Source: Gonocerus acuteangulatus (taxonomy: Eukaryota; Arthropoda; Insecta; Hemiptera; Coreidae). Taken from it: 64,000 nucleotides of DNA. The stretch's first letter is position 1; every line of letters starts with the position of its first letter. Shown in pieces: positions 22,497 through 34,073 of this stretch. The notes under the pieces were generated by a model, which was not told the origin of the DNA, searched no databases, and worked only from the letters and a program-made list of their open reading frames with translations. The stretch lies in the NCBI GenBank assembly GCA_946811695.1, contig OX328130.1, positions 77,569,081-77,633,080 on the forward strand, given 5' to 3'. Position numbers and translations under genes: made by a program.

Positions 22497-22822
22497 AAAT
22501 GCAATTTGTTAATAAAAGTAATCAACTATGGAAACACATCAAACTTAAAAAAATAGGTTAATTGCTTCTAGGAACCCAGTGTTGTCTTACATCTTCAAAA
22601 GAAATAAGAAAATTAATCTTATTTAATATTATTATTCGTACAAATTCTGAGAATATACGGCTATAATTTAGATAAACATACAAAGGTTATAACTGAATAG
22701 TTTTGCTCACAAAAGAAAAACCTTTCGAAAAAAAAAAAAAAAAAAAAAGAAAATTTTGTTGGCTTGCTAATCTCTACCTAGGCAACACTTGAAAAAAAAT
22801 GGCAACTGGAAAGTCATCAGTT

Positions 22823-22830
<8 letters not shown>
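22497..22830. other. Pseudogene flank and AT-rich stretch
   Basis: The first 60 bp continue the segmental copy noted at 21160. At about 22628-22690, CAAATTCTGAGAATATACGG resembles 21096-21120, so further pieces of the duplicated region are present. Poly(A) at 22727-22748. No gene. Confidence 0.4.
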
Positions 22831-22887
<57 letters not shown>

Positions 22888-23648
22888 CTAGCTGTTACCC
22901 GGTGTGCCATGTACACCTACTTTTTTTATATAGAAAAGCCTAAATAAATTAGAAACCAAATAAGTATTATTAAAATATAATAACACGAATCTGTAACTGT
23001 TTCGAACCCGTGACCTCCCAACTGGGAGTCCTAGACGACTTTGACCTAACCTATAACACCCCCTGTTTCAAGACATACATGTATGCCAAGTTTGGTAAAA
23101 ATCGATCTAACGGTGTGGATTTTTATTTAATAAAAAACATACAGACAGCAGCTGGTAGACGTTTTTGACCTGGCCTATGACAATCCCCTGATCAAGACCA
23201 ACCTGTGTGCCCAGTTTGATCAAAATCTGTCGAACGGTGTGGGTTTTTATAAAGAACAAACATACAGACAAACAGATGGTAGTCGTTAGGACTTAGCCTA
23301 CGGCACACTCCAGATTAGGATCTACCTGTGTACCGAGTTTAGTCAAAATTGGTCGAACGGTGTAGATTTTTATAGGGGGCAAACATACAGACAGAGAGCT
23401 GGTAGATTTTTTTGACTTAGCCTACGACACTCCTCAGATTAAGATCTACATGTGTACCGAGTTTAGTCAAAATCGGACGAACGGTGTGGATTTGTATAAG
23501 GGACAAACATACAGACAGACAGCTGGTAGATTTTTTTGACATAGCCTAGGAGATTTCTCGTATCAAGACCTACCATTATTCCAAGTTTGGTCAAAAACGG
23601 TGTAGATTTGTATAAGGAACAAACAGACAGACACGTGATTTTTATGTA

Positions 23649-23682
<34 letters not shown>
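22831..23682 (+). mobile_element. Element D copy: TA tract, ACTAGCTGTTACCC end and about 5 tandem units
   Basis: (TA)n at 22831-22881, then ACTAGCTGTTACCCGGTGTG and TACACCTACTTTTTTTATATAG. Next come about five diverged units of roughly 120 bp with GACCTA(G)CCTA(T/C)GACA, CAAGACCTACCTGTGTGCC and CAGACAGACAGCTG-like words (about 23040-23640). A second (TA)n closes it at 23650-23681. Same repeat as 10905-11762. Confidence 0.75.
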
Positions 23683-23685
<3 letters not shown>

Positions 23686-23999
23686 CTTACCTGTTAAAAC
23701 TGTATTGTACTATATTTCTCGGAAAACGTACATTGAATTATCACCTATATCTATTAATTAATAAAAACCTCTTCTCTAATTCCCCTTATAGTAGAAAATC
23801 ATTACATTCCTTCACAAATGCCTCTTTTTAGTTTGTACCATTATCAACAAGAATTTACAATATTGTATTTATGTACGATATGTTATATCGTATTAGTTTG
23901 TGATGAATTGCCATCGTGGCGGTCTCAAAAAAGTATAAATAAATAAATTATAATTTTTACTAGTGATTTATGGGTAACGAGGATATATAAATATATATA

Positions 24000-24622
24000 C
24001 AGGGTGTCCCAGTATATGTGTCCACCCCCTTTTCCTCCTAGAGTTGTTGGAATTTCGAAATGAAACTTGGAAGGTCATAGTTATGTTGCATGAGGTTTCT
24101 TTTGAAGGTTTTGTTGACTTTGTAACATTCTCCAGTTTTTCTCCAGCGCATCTAACTCTTGATTTTCCAATGGCTGCAGGTATTTTTTATGACGAATTCT
24201 GATAGAAAATTTAATTTTAAGACTAATTTAATCCGAGACATCTTTTGATCCGACGCACCGTTTGCGCGTAAAACGCAAAAAAACTGAAAAATATTGCCCT
24301 TTTGTAGACAAATTCCTATTTATCACTGAAACCAAGCCTTGTACGTAAAAACACCTGAATATAATGGTTGTAGCCTATTAATTTTCCTTTCAGATGATAC
24401 CAAGATCAAAGTTGTAGATTAAATATTTAAAATCATAAAAAATACCTGCCGCCATTGGAAAATCGAGAGTTAGATGCGCTGGAGAAAAACTGGAGAATGT
24501 TACAAAGTCAACTAAACCTTTAAAAGAAACCTCATGCAACATAACTATGACCTACCAAGTTTCATTTCGGAATTCCAACAACTCTAGGAGGAAAAGGGGG
24601 TGGACACATATACTGGGACACC

Positions 24623-24625
<3 letters not shown>
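24000..24625. mobile_element. MITE with about 190-bp terminal inverted repeats and TA target
   Basis: It begins CAGGGTGTCCCAGTATATG and ends CATATACTGGGACACCCTG. The inverted match continues inward for about 190 bp per arm, through CTCCAGCGCATCTAACTCT and its inverse AGAGTTAGATGCGCTGGAG. Both edges abut TA dinucleotides inside (TA)n tracts, consistent with a Tc1/mariner-type TA target, but in a TA tract the duplication cannot be verified. Non-coding. A relative with shorter arms lies at 30521-30961. Confidence 0.8.

Positions 24626-24690
<65 letters not shown>
24626..24690. repeat. (TA)n microsatellite
   Basis: About 65 bp of TA, followed by TTTGTCTGTTCGCTCTC, the family A post-core start. 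The tract is therefore the core of a family A copy into which the MITE at 24000 inserted. Confidence 0.85.
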
Positions 24691-24694
<4 letters not shown>

Positions 24695-24770
24695 CTGTTC
24701 GCTCTCTCAATGGCTGAAGAGTGGTCCGATTTTGATGACATTTGGAACAAAAATCTTACTGACTGGGTCA
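24691..24770 (+). mobile_element. Family A post-core fragment
   Basis: TTTGTCTGTTCGCTCTCTCAATGGCT then TCCGATTTTGATGA..TTTGG.ACAAAAATCT, as in other copies. It stops at about 24770. Confidence 0.6.
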
Positions 24771-24810
24771 GTCTTAATATGGGTAGCGAGCTGACCACAC
24801 ATAGGTGTGG

Positions 24811-24964
24811 TTTAAACTCAAGATGAAAATAATTTTAAAATGTCAAAAGTCCTATAGCAAAATACTAGAATTTTCAGTCTGGCTCTGAGAAGTGGGGGGT
24901 CGGCTCTGAGAAGTGGGGGCCCCTGATCTGGTCCTGGGCCCGGCTCTGAGATGTGGCGGCCCTG
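24811..24964. mobile_element. Partial hAT MITE (CAGGGCCGCCACAT type), right end only
   Basis: It matches 19715-19864 closely, including CTCAAGATGAAAATAATTTT and the doubled GGCTCTGAGAAGTGGG, and ends ATGTGGCGGCCCTG. The left end is missing. Confidence 0.8.
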
Positions 24965-25141
24965 CTGAGGAGGTAGCATAAAGGCCACGAAACATGTAGG
25001 GCAAGCCAACAATAAAGTAGTACATAAGAAACAGGAGTACTATTTTTTTGTTACCTGCGCCATATATATCCCAAAAAGTAAATATACCTAATTAATGGTC
25101 AGAAATACGTGGAATAGGATATATATACATACACACACATA

Positions 25142-25143
<2 letters not shown>

Positions 25144-25199
<56 letters not shown>

Positions 25200-26838
25200 T
25201 ATATATATATGTTTGTCTGTTCACTCTCTAGCAAGCTCAAAAATGGTCCGATTTTGATGAAATTTGCTTCAAAAATGTTTCGTCCAATTTGAAAGGTCAA
25301 GTCCGTTAACCAGCAGAATCCGTCTACCGGTACATGGTTTTTGGAGCAAAATTCGCGCGAAAAAAATCGTTACGCTACATCATAAGCTTGTAAGTACTCC
25401 TTTAATAAGCTTCTTGGCATAGGAAACCATTTTGAAGGCGATAGCTTTAACCGTTTTCGAGAAAAATGGCAAAATAGTGGTTGAATCTAGTTTTTGGTTT
25501 GGGTACTTAGGATCATGGGATTCAGTTAAAATATGATCTACATGTTTGAAATTCATGTAAACAAAGATGTTTAAATTTTGGTTAGGTTTTGAGTTAAGGA
25601 ATTAGAATAAAGTATTTTAGGTAGTTGATAACAGCTTATTAAGTCTTCAATAGTTTTGTTTTTTATATTAGATTTTTGTTGTGGAAACTTTTCGGCTATA
25701 AGCCATTTTCAATCCAATAGTCTGTATGATTTTGCATTATTTTATATATACATTATAGTCTTCTGATTATGTGCTGAGGAGGAAATTTCATTTTTTTTTT
25801 AAATTGTATGGTTCATGTCTCTATTATTACATGGATGATATTATTATTACCTCAATTATTACATGTTATTTTATATATTTGAGTCTGCTTCTGTAACGGA
25901 GGACTAATTGTGGAAGACTTGTACATCTAGAGACCTACTAGTTTCGCCATATTGCAGACTCAGTCTTCCACATCTAGTCCTCCGTTACAGAAGCAGACTC
26001 AAATATATAAAATAATATGTAATAATAGAGGTAATAATAATATCATCCATGTAATAATAGAGACATGAACCATACAATTTTATAAAAAATGAAATTTCCT
26101 CCTCAAACTAAATAATATCAAATTTACAAGCACATAATCGGAAGATTATAATGTATATATAAAATAATGCAAAATCATACAGACAATTGGATTTAAAATG
26201 GCTTATAGCCGAAACGTTTCCACGACAAAAATGTAATATAAAATACAAAACTATTGAAAACTTAATAAGCTGTTATCAACTACCTAGAACAACTTAGTTT
26301 TCAACTTAGCATCTACAACATATAAAATATTTTATTTATACAAATGTAAAGTTTTGGGAACTTGGTATATTTTCCTTAATATCTCGAAAAGGGTTGGGAT
26401 TCTTGGTAAGCGGAAGGTTACCATTCGAAAGGTTACTAAATGCTCTAAAAAACGATTCTGAAGGAATTTTCGATTAGCAATCGGAGAAATAAGTGTTTAA
26501 GACTTCAAATGTGTTTGTTTTTTTCTTTTGTACGGGTTTTTGTATTTGTTTAAATCACTTTTTAATTGCATTTATCTGTGAAATTATTATTATAGTAAAA
26601 GAAAATAAGAAACAGTAAGCAGTGTGTTTCTAGAGCGAACCTTGACAAGGCCAGAGAGTCATTTCTCTATCAGGTAGAGAGAGGTATGTACCCTTGCAAC
26701 CGTGAACTATTTGGGGTCATAAATTATTTCATGGAAGGTCTAAAAATTATAACTGTTTCTATTTCAACCTTTCCAAATGAGACTAGGGATAATAACGGAA
26801 CCGCGCTAAGATGATGCAGTTCCTGCGAGTCGGACTTC
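25144..26838 (+). mobile_element. Family A element with core, interrupted by a hairpin MITE
   Basis: (TA)n core at 25144-25210, post-core CTCTAGCAAGCTCAAAAATGG, body, and 3' end ACCGCGCTAAGATGATGCAG to GAGTCGGACTT at about 26800-26838. The hairpin element at 25619-26286 splits the body after AGAATAAAGTATTTTA. The family A 5' terminal hairpin segment is missing or replaced left of the core. Confidence 0.7.
25619..26286. mobile_element. Hairpin MITE, about 300-bp arms
   Basis: The left edge AGGTAGTTGATAACAGC is mirrored by GCTGTTATCAACTACCT at the right edge. Arms (about 25621-25925 and 25970-26285) match inverted nearly throughout around a 45-bp centre, with a 24-bp extra segment in the right arm near 26107-26130 (also AT-rich). 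Non-coding. It is younger than its family A host. Confidence 0.8.
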
Positions 26839-26968
26839 TGCTTAATGAATGCACCTGAAGAATTTGTTAGTATAAAAGCCGAAACCCGAACAAGAGGAAC
26901 ACTAGAGCGACCTTAACTAAAGGTCAGAACATTGACCAGGTTGGAGAGGATAACGATTCTAGATAATA

Positions 26969-27409
26969 TTGGAAATTCCATCATACCGAACAGCTATTGT
27001 TCTAGAACAGGAGTTGTGTTCTATTCAAGATGAGAACAATGCCGAGAACCTTTCAGTCATATCTAGCAACTATGGTGAAACTAGTAGAGCTCTAGGTGTG
27101 CTCTCTGCAGCTAGCAGCTATGGTGAAACTAGTAGGGCTCTAGGTGTGCTCTCTGCAACTAGCAGCTATGGTGAAACTAGTAGGGCTCTAGGTGTGCTCT
27201 CTGCAGCTAGCAGCTATGGTGAAACTAGTAGGGCTCTAGGTGAGCTCTCAGCAACTAGCAGCTATGGTGAAACTAGTAGGGCTCTAGGTGTGCTCTCTGC
27301 AACTAGCAGCTATGGTGAAACTAGTAGGGCTCTAGGTGTGCTCTCTGCAACTAGCAGCTATGGTGAAACTAGTAGGGCTCTAGGTGTGCTCTCTGCAACT
27401 AGCAGCTGA
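26969..27409 (+). repeat. 48-bp tandem array, open in one frame (16-residue repeat)
   Basis: Seven units of 48 bp (27066-27405) encode a repeat with consensus SYGETSRALGVLSATS. Units differ by only a few bases (GTG/GAG, CAG/CAA). The period is a multiple of 3, so one frame stays open for 146 codons, preceded by a unique 30-residue lead (MEIPSYRTAIVLEQELCSIQ..). There is no signal peptide, no known domain and no neighbouring exons. A minisatellite is the simpler reading; a repeat-containing protein exon cannot be excluded. Confidence 0.75.
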
Positions 27410-27537
27410 CGCGTTATAGAGCAGCTAGCAGCGCTGGAATATAGAAAATGTTCTTTGTTACAATTATCATTTAGAAAGCCATAGGATTCGGATTCAGCGT
27501 GTCGAAATACATAAGAATATATGTATGGTGTCTTTAG

Positions 27538-27576
<39 letters not shown>
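27538..27576. repeat. Poly(T) tract
   Basis: About 37 T in a row. It could be the poly(A) tail of a minus-strand insertion whose body is the sequence left of it (27410-27537). That body shares GTTACAATTNTCATTTA with the tract-adjacent sequence at 50733-50750. Confidence 0.6.
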
Positions 27577-27577
<1 letters not shown>

Positions 27578-27689
27578 TGTGCTTGTGTAATTGTTGACAG
27601 AAAAGGCATTTTCTCAGCAAGCAAAAAAGAAGCTGTACATAAAAGTCTTCTTCAGCGAGTTTGAATGAATATTTCCGTGATCTATTGGT

Positions 27690-27800
27690 ACTGAAACTAG
27701 AAATTTTCTAGTCGGCACTTCCGGATTTCGTCATGAGGTCAACCTTATAAGCTGGTTTCCTCCCTATGGAGAGAGGGAGGAACCGCGCTAATATTTACTG
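27690..27800 (-). mobile_element. Family A 5' end fragment, minus strand
   Basis: On the minus strand: TTAGCGCGGTTCCTCCC, hairpin partner, GACCTCATGACGAAATCCGG and AAGTGCCGACTAG. Only the first 110 bp are present. It shows the 5' terminus TTAGCGCGGTTCC in its cleanest form. Confidence 0.75.
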
Positions 27801-28125
27801 GTTAAGAGAATTTTATTTCTGAAGAATACATATTTTCGAAAAAAAGAGATGTATTAAATGTCTTCTTTTTTTTTGGGAGGATTTGTGTCCTTTGAGGAAA
27901 TGTTTGAGAGATTTGTGCTTGTTAAGAACCATCCTTACTTGACGGGGGGGGGGGGGGTTTAAGCATATCTTTGCTAAGCATCTCTTCAAACATGGCATGA
28001 GACGTATCTTGTGTTTGACTTCTCGGCGTTTCAGGCCTTCTGACTTATACAAACTGTGTATACAGGGTTAAACCTAAATATACAGATTCAGAAATTTATT
28101 TGAGGTTGTTATTAAGTTTTTGAAG

Positions 28126-28212
28126 GTTCATCTCCATCTTCGTCAGCCAGGTACTTGTTGTTTTTTCCTCGGTGGTTGCCAAGGGAATGAAATTTTTCTC
28201 GATCTGGGCGCC
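28126..28212 (+). repeat. Dispersed fragment of the 331-bp unit
   Basis: TTCATCTCCATCTTC, CAGCCAGGTACTTGTT, CCTCGGTGGT and TTTCTCGATCTGGGC match consecutive parts of the 331-bp unit arrayed at 53271-59367, with several substitutions and a small insertion. The unit thus exists outside the array. Confidence 0.8.
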
Positions 28213-28221
28213 CTTTCTGAA

Positions 28222-28640
28222 AACTGAATCCGGAGTCCGTTTCACCCCATCACGTCAGGTTTAAGAGCATTTGCAGGTCAAATTTCGTATGAAGTCGATA
28301 AAGAAGAAATAACTAGAGCTTCCATGGTTTTGAGGGTCACTGAATTCGAATCCGAGGTCTGTTTCATGGGATGGTTTCATCCCATTGGAGCAAAATCAAG
28401 GTTATTTGAAGGACAAATATGTCTATTTTGCAATAATAAATTTTTGATTGCAGATTCATTTTTTGAAAAATAAACATATTTTGTCCCGATGGGGTGAAAT
28501 AGACCTCTGATTCGAATTCAACGACCCTCAAAACCATGCCCTAATTATTTCTTTTTTAACGACTTCATACGAAATTTGACCTTCAAATGCTCTTAAACCT
28601 GACGTGATGGGTTGATACGGAATCCGGATTCGGATACCAA
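28222..28640. repeat. Inverted repeat, about 165-bp arms
   Basis: The left arm from GAATCCGGAGTCCG through CATCACGTCAGGTTTAAGAG and ATTTCGTATGAAGTCG returns inverted at 28560-28635. A central segment of about 90 bp separates the arms, which are diverged. A hairpin-type repeat directly beside the 331-bp-unit fragment. Confidence 0.7.
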
Positions 28641-30305
28641 TTTTTTTTGTATGCCTGTGTAATTCGAGAATTCTCGGTAATACACAATTCCTAACCCACA
28701 CACAACTTTTACTCCAATGTAATAATATAATCTGTATATTCTCTATCCCTCTTTCGATTCGACACTCTCCTTCCTTACCTGTATTTAAATCCCGTCTCTT
28801 TGCTTTTCTACTATCCTCCAAGGGAAGACGCTTTATAAAAACTTCACAGATTACCTATGTATATTTTGTTTTCATTTTTTCCACACTTTTTTTGTTGTTT
28901 GTAGTATGATTTTACATTTTATTCTATTTACTTTTTTCTTTTTTTTTTCAAGCGTTTATTTATTCATCCCTTTAATTTATCGGTAATCTCTACACACAAA
29001 GTCGTCTACAGTTGGAATTTTAGAACCAACTACATTAGCCATGCTGATTTTCTAGAATAAGTGGTTCAGAGGATACTCTTCTTTACTATGCAGCTAACAA
29101 TAATAATATTGTGTTTAAACTGTACTAGAATTATGAAAATATATATAAGTGAACATGATTAATAATTATTAATCATGTTATAATTGATATTAAACGAAAC
29201 AATAGATAAAACATTATATCTTTTGAATTCTACTTATTTTATCTGAATAACCCCATCCACCATCTTAATAACTTATATTTATTTATCTATGCTTATGGTT
29301 TGAAGGAATACAATTATTAATACATTTGAGGACCCCAGAGGTGAAGGGGTCTAAAAAACAAAATCAATGTTTTGAGGAAAATGGAGTCAAAGTTGAACAT
29401 AGTTTTACAGTTCCTATCATACTAGAGGAATCCTCAAGTCCTTAGCTGTTTATTATCGATAATACATAATAGGTACATCATCAGGTTTATGATTAATATG
29501 CAAGAGAATAGGAGAATCCACACATAGACAACTTAATTTCCTTCTGGAGTTAATATTACATAAGTGCCAATACTCAAGAGAACACAAGCTAGGTGACAGC
29601 ATCTGTCAAGAACATTTCTTGGATAACAAGAACACAAGATTACGGTGTTCACAACCAATTCCTGTATCTAACTCATTTTTTTCAAAAATGTCATTTAAAC
29701 CGCTTGACTTCTGGGGCCCTCAATTATGAAAATCTAATATAAAAGAAAAAAAATCTATTAGCTATAAATGAAGGGAATAATAATTGAATATTCTTGGCGT
29801 GGTTTATTTATTAACTGGCGGAAACACTTTTTTTCATATATTTTAAATTATAATGGAATCCCGCTTGAATTAATTCTGTAATATAATTGTTAAAGAGTTT
29901 TGATTATATGATAATATGGGTTGCAGGAATAAAGGAGCAAAGGGAAATGGAGGACTAACGAGAGGGAGAGCTTTCGGGTCTCCTTATCTTCCTGGGAGGC
30001 TTGGATTTGTGGGGAGGTGGTAGATGCGGGTTCTGGGCAATTTCAGAGAAAAGGGGAGGGGGTGGAAAAATTTTTAGGCTCCTAAAAGCAGGGGGGGGGG
30101 GATCCACCCGCATCTCTCTCTCACCTCAATCATTCCTACTTCCAGGTCAGCCAACCTCTTCAGCAGAAATATCTTACTTTTAGGGGAGAAGTTCAAAATC
30201 ATTTATGCAACCAAATTCTCTATACCATTTGAGAGAAGTTTTGTCAAAAATGTTGGAATATTACAAATTGACAAATTATGAAGATTAATAATACTGTCTT
30301 CCAAT
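28641..30305. other. Unassigned AT-rich stretch
   Basis: No gene or named repeat recognised. A G-rich patch lies at 29990-30110, with poly(G) near 30092. ORFs on either strand are short and lack motifs. Confidence 0.3.
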
Positions 30306-30315
30306 ACCAGTAACT

Positions 30316-30444
30316 TTCTAGCGCGTTTACGCCCTCTTTCCATAGGGAGGAAACCCGCTTATGAGTTTGACCTCATGACGCAAAGCGGAAGTGCCGACTA
30401 GAAACTTTCACGTATCAGAACCCATTGATAACGACGGTTCCAAT

Positions 30445-30518
<74 letters not shown>

Positions 30519-30958
30519 CACAGGGTGGCCCGGTCTTATACCGACAGACTTATATTGGTATATTGATGGGGAATCGAAAAACTAATTCAAAAAGTCCTTT
30601 GGCGATTTTCTCCCTTTCGGGAAAAACTAAAAAAAAAATTTTTAATTTTTATTTTTATTTTACAAATTCCGATTTATCGCTTAAACGAGGCGTTGTACAA
30701 AAAAAAAAACACACCAATACAAATGTTGTAGCATCTTTAAGATGAGACCAAGTCCAGCGTCTTAGCTTGAATATAACGAGATAATCGTGTTTCAATAATC
30801 CATCGGATGGCCATTATATTAACAAACAATAATATTTCTATATACCTAACATTTTAAATTGAAAAAAAAATAAAGAAAATTAAAGCCAAAAACCTTTCGA
30901 CTTAGTTTTTCGATTCCTCATCGATATACGAAGACTGTCGGATTAAGACTGGGACACC

Positions 30959-31011
<53 letters not shown>

Positions 31012-31140
31012 ATATTCGCTCTCCCAAAGGCTCAAAAATGGGTTCCGATTTCATGAAATTTGGTACAACAATCTTTCGTTCTCTAACGTAGGAGAACGAA
31101 TAAAACCATTTTCCAGGTGATATCTGTAACCTATTCCTAC
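30316..31140 (+). mobile_element. Family A element interrupted by a TA-target MITE
   Basis: 5' end TAGCGCGTTTACGCCC, partner GGGAGGAAACCCGC, then GCCGACTAGAAACTTTC and a (TA)n core 30451-30516. The MITE at 30521-30961 follows, then the core resumes (30962-31004), then post-core CTCAAAAATGGG..ATGAAATTTGGTACAA. The body is truncated near 31140. Confidence 0.7.
30521..30961. mobile_element. MITE related to 24000-24625, shorter arms
   Basis: It begins CAGGGTGGCCCGGTCTTA and ends TAAGACTGGGACACCATG. About 60 bp are inverted-matching, including GGAATCGAAAAACTA and its inverse TAGTTTTTCGATTCC. It sits inside a family A (TA)n core. Non-coding. Confidence 0.8.
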
Positions 31141-32175
31141 AAGGTCCTATGGATCCTGTTTAAAATCCTGGATATAGATGTAAATCACGTTTTATGATTT
31201 ATTAAAATGAGATAAGATTTACAGAAATCTGAATTTAAGGTATATTTAAGTAGTTTTAATTTTGGAGAAAATGTTGAGAAGCACCTAAAGTAGAAACAAG
31301 GAGTAAAATAAGCTTTCAATTTGTCAGAAGGTCCACAAAGAAGTGACTTTTTATTTTAAATTTTCTTTTTTTTCAATCTTCTAATGCTAATTTTGTGCTC
31401 AACAGTTACAAAGCATAAACGAAAAAAAAAATGAATGAGAAGAAGTGGACTAATCGTAGAACGGTTGATTAAGGAGAACGTTACAAATTGTTGGCCCGTA
31501 GGAGTTGTAAAAGGCGCAGAGAGGGTCATTGTTGAACAACAATGTAGCATTGTTGGAAGTGGCTAGATGAGGATTCTCAAACAAAGAATAGGAAACAGCC
31601 TTGGGGCGTTTAGTTTTTCGCGAATATTCGCCGCTTTTACAATGGGCTTCTTCATCAGCGGCAGATACAGCGGGGTTAGTCAGGCGGCTGCAGTTCTATT
31701 AGGGCGCTCTCTTTCTCTCCAGGCTCCTTGGCATGTCTCATTACTTTCTAATCTTCCACAAGTATACATTTGAATAAAGAGGATTTAAAGAGGTCGCGGA
31801 TTGCTCATCCAAATGCTGTGTTACTTAATCCTTTAATGTACTGTAAACAGGAAGTCGTTGACGAGAGAACTAACGAAATACGCTCTTGAGGTGGCTTAGC
31901 TATTGTTAGTTACGATAATACAACAAATGATCGTCATTAAAAAAAAAAAAAAGTAAGGATATGCCATTTTCCAAGGTCATTCATACTACTAGAAGACTTC
32001 AATAGACACAAACTATTATGGGGCCCAGTCAGGTGGTCGTTATGAAGTTTAAAAGATTACAGAAGAGTTCCTTGACCTTCTGTCTGTTATGCTACTTCAA
32101 AAATGTCATTAAAGGGTGTTTTAATAATTTATTATAATTTCCTAATTATATATTTAAATTGTAACGTCCTTATAT
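31141..32175. other. Unassigned stretch
   Basis: No gene or repeat recognised. The 68-codon ORF at 31567-31773 has no recognisable motif. Confidence 0.25.
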
Positions 32176-32312
32176 ATACCACTTTCTGGCTAGTATAGGG
32201 CTGATACCTTTTCTTGATTTCTTCAAAGTAAAAGGCATCAGCCCGCAAAGGGAATCGAACCTCGGCATAGAGTGTTGAAGCCATAACACCCACGGCTTCC
32301 CGCCATAATTAT
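32176..32312 (-). mobile_element. SINE-3, tRNA-like, minus strand
   Basis: On the minus strand a tRNA-like segment ends in a box B, GAGGTTCGATTCCCTTTG. It is followed by GGCTGATGCC, TTTTACTTTGAAG, and the end block CTAGCCAGAAAGTGGTA. The same tail follows a box B at 50222-50335. The box A half is poor. Confidence 0.6.
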
Positions 32313-33080
32313 AAAATAATCCAGACTATATTGTCAAGAGAATGTAAAAGCTACGAGAGATAGTTAGCCGATAAGATAGCCCAGTTACTGGTTAGGAATC
32401 TCAGAGAATGTTATCTAGACTAAAGTTGCCAAGAGAAGCAGTAAAATCCCCAGTCCTTTACAACCCTCCAGGGGTTCCATCCTGTCTCACTCCACAGCCT
32501 AGGATTAGGCATTGGATGGATCTATCTAGGTTACTCATACAAACATATCATCAATGTAGGCAAATATTACAATTATACAAAATATTTTAATAAATCCTGC
32601 TGAGTTTGTTAATTATTCACTCGGCATTCCTTCCTTCACCGCTGTGATATATCTTCATTACTATCAAGAATAAGAAATTTAAGACAAGATTGTAATTAGT
32701 CTTATTATAAATTATAATTGTCTTAGTTTAAGACAGTAATTATAATAATTTCTGAAAACCAATTAATATATACATCAGTAATATAGTAGCGATATAGAAC
32801 ATAGTATGATTTAACATATAGAAGAAAAAAACACACACATTACTACCAAAAAAAAACTAGATAGACATATATACACAGCCCAAAAAACTACTCCCCCAAA
32901 CTCATAGACGCCACAGAACCTGACCTTTTTTAAACAATATACAAGAAGGCGCAAATAACCTAGCAATGGGGCGCCAAGCCCCATATCCTATCCTAATCCT
33001 ATCTTTATTACTAGGCGAAAATAATAACTTTTTTATGACTCAAATTTTAGGACGAGTGTCCTATTTTTGGATTCGGTAAA
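32313..33080. other. Unassigned AT-rich stretch
   Basis: Contains a local inverted arrangement near 32670-32740 (TAATTATAATNNTT-type words). No gene. Confidence 0.25.
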
Positions 33081-33084
33081 AAAA

Positions 33085-33086
<2 letters not shown>

Positions 33087-33121
<35 letters not shown>

Positions 33122-33500
33122 TCACTCCCTCTCGCTCTCTCTCTCTCTCTCACACACACACTCACTCCCTCTCTCTCTCTCTTTCTCTCTCTCTCCCCCC
33201 TCCGTCTCTCACTTCCTTTCGTTCTCTCTCTCCGTTTTCACTTCCCTCGTCCTCTCACTCCTTTTCCCTCCTCCCCATCTCTCTCAGGCTCTCTCTTCGT
33301 CGATCTATTAATCTTGCTTTATGTCTCGACTTGTCTCTTATTTCTCAATTTTTATTTCTCTCTCTGTCTGCCATTCTCTCACTACTTCTCTCTCTCACTC
33401 TCCATCTTTCTGTGCGTGTGTCTGTATGCCTCTGTCTCTGACATTCTCTACCTCTCTTTCGCTATCTCGCTCTCTCTCTTTCGCTCTCCTCCCTTTTACT
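33087..33500. repeat. (CT)n/(CA)n polypyrimidine tract
   Basis: About 410 bp of CT-rich sequence with two (CA)n insets. The 124-codon Ser/Leu-rich ORF is composition-driven. Poly(C) follows at 33590-33607. Confidence 0.9.
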
Positions 33501-33609
33501 AAAATGTGAAATGATATTTAAGAGATATTATGCAATAAATGTCAGCCATCCATAAACCGACAAGGATTTTCGATTCTACCACCAAGTACCCCCCCCCCCC
33601 CCCCCCCTT

Positions 33610-34060
33610 CTTGGTATGGAAAGCCTCAAGACTGAGACAGGAGTACTCCACTCCCAGGTCGTGGGTTCGATTCCAGAACTAATTGAGCTTAAGTATCCTC
33701 GACGCCAACTACACCAGCTCCCGTCGACAACGCCAAACAATTAAACTTATCGACAAGCTTTGTACCGCCTGAGGATGCTCAGACTAGCTCCCCTAATTGA
33801 AACATCAAATACATCCCTTATAATCTCTAACCTTCCCTTAGATCTAATCAACCTATTCAAGAGATATAATTGCAACTCCGATCTACGGTTCCTCCGCATC
33901 AACTTGAAGCAACGCCAAATCTACCTTAATTAATGCTTTCGTCAATATTATATACACAATTATTAACATATTAATTGAATTATTTAATTACTCAACTAAC
34001 ATACAAGCAACGTACTGACACCAAAACGGCAAGACCGTAGTAGTTTTAAACTTTATCATT
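33610..34060. other. Unassigned, with a tRNA-like box B
   Basis: At about 33655-33678 GTCGTGGGTTCGATTCCAG resembles a box B, preceded by a weak tRNA-like stretch. It may be the remnant of a SINE head. Otherwise nothing is recognised. Confidence 0.3.
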
Positions 34061-34073
34061 AATAACGTAATAG

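Noticed and set aside
33067..33509. 124-codon Ser/Leu-rich ORF
   Set aside because: It is produced by a (CT)n/(CA)n tract.
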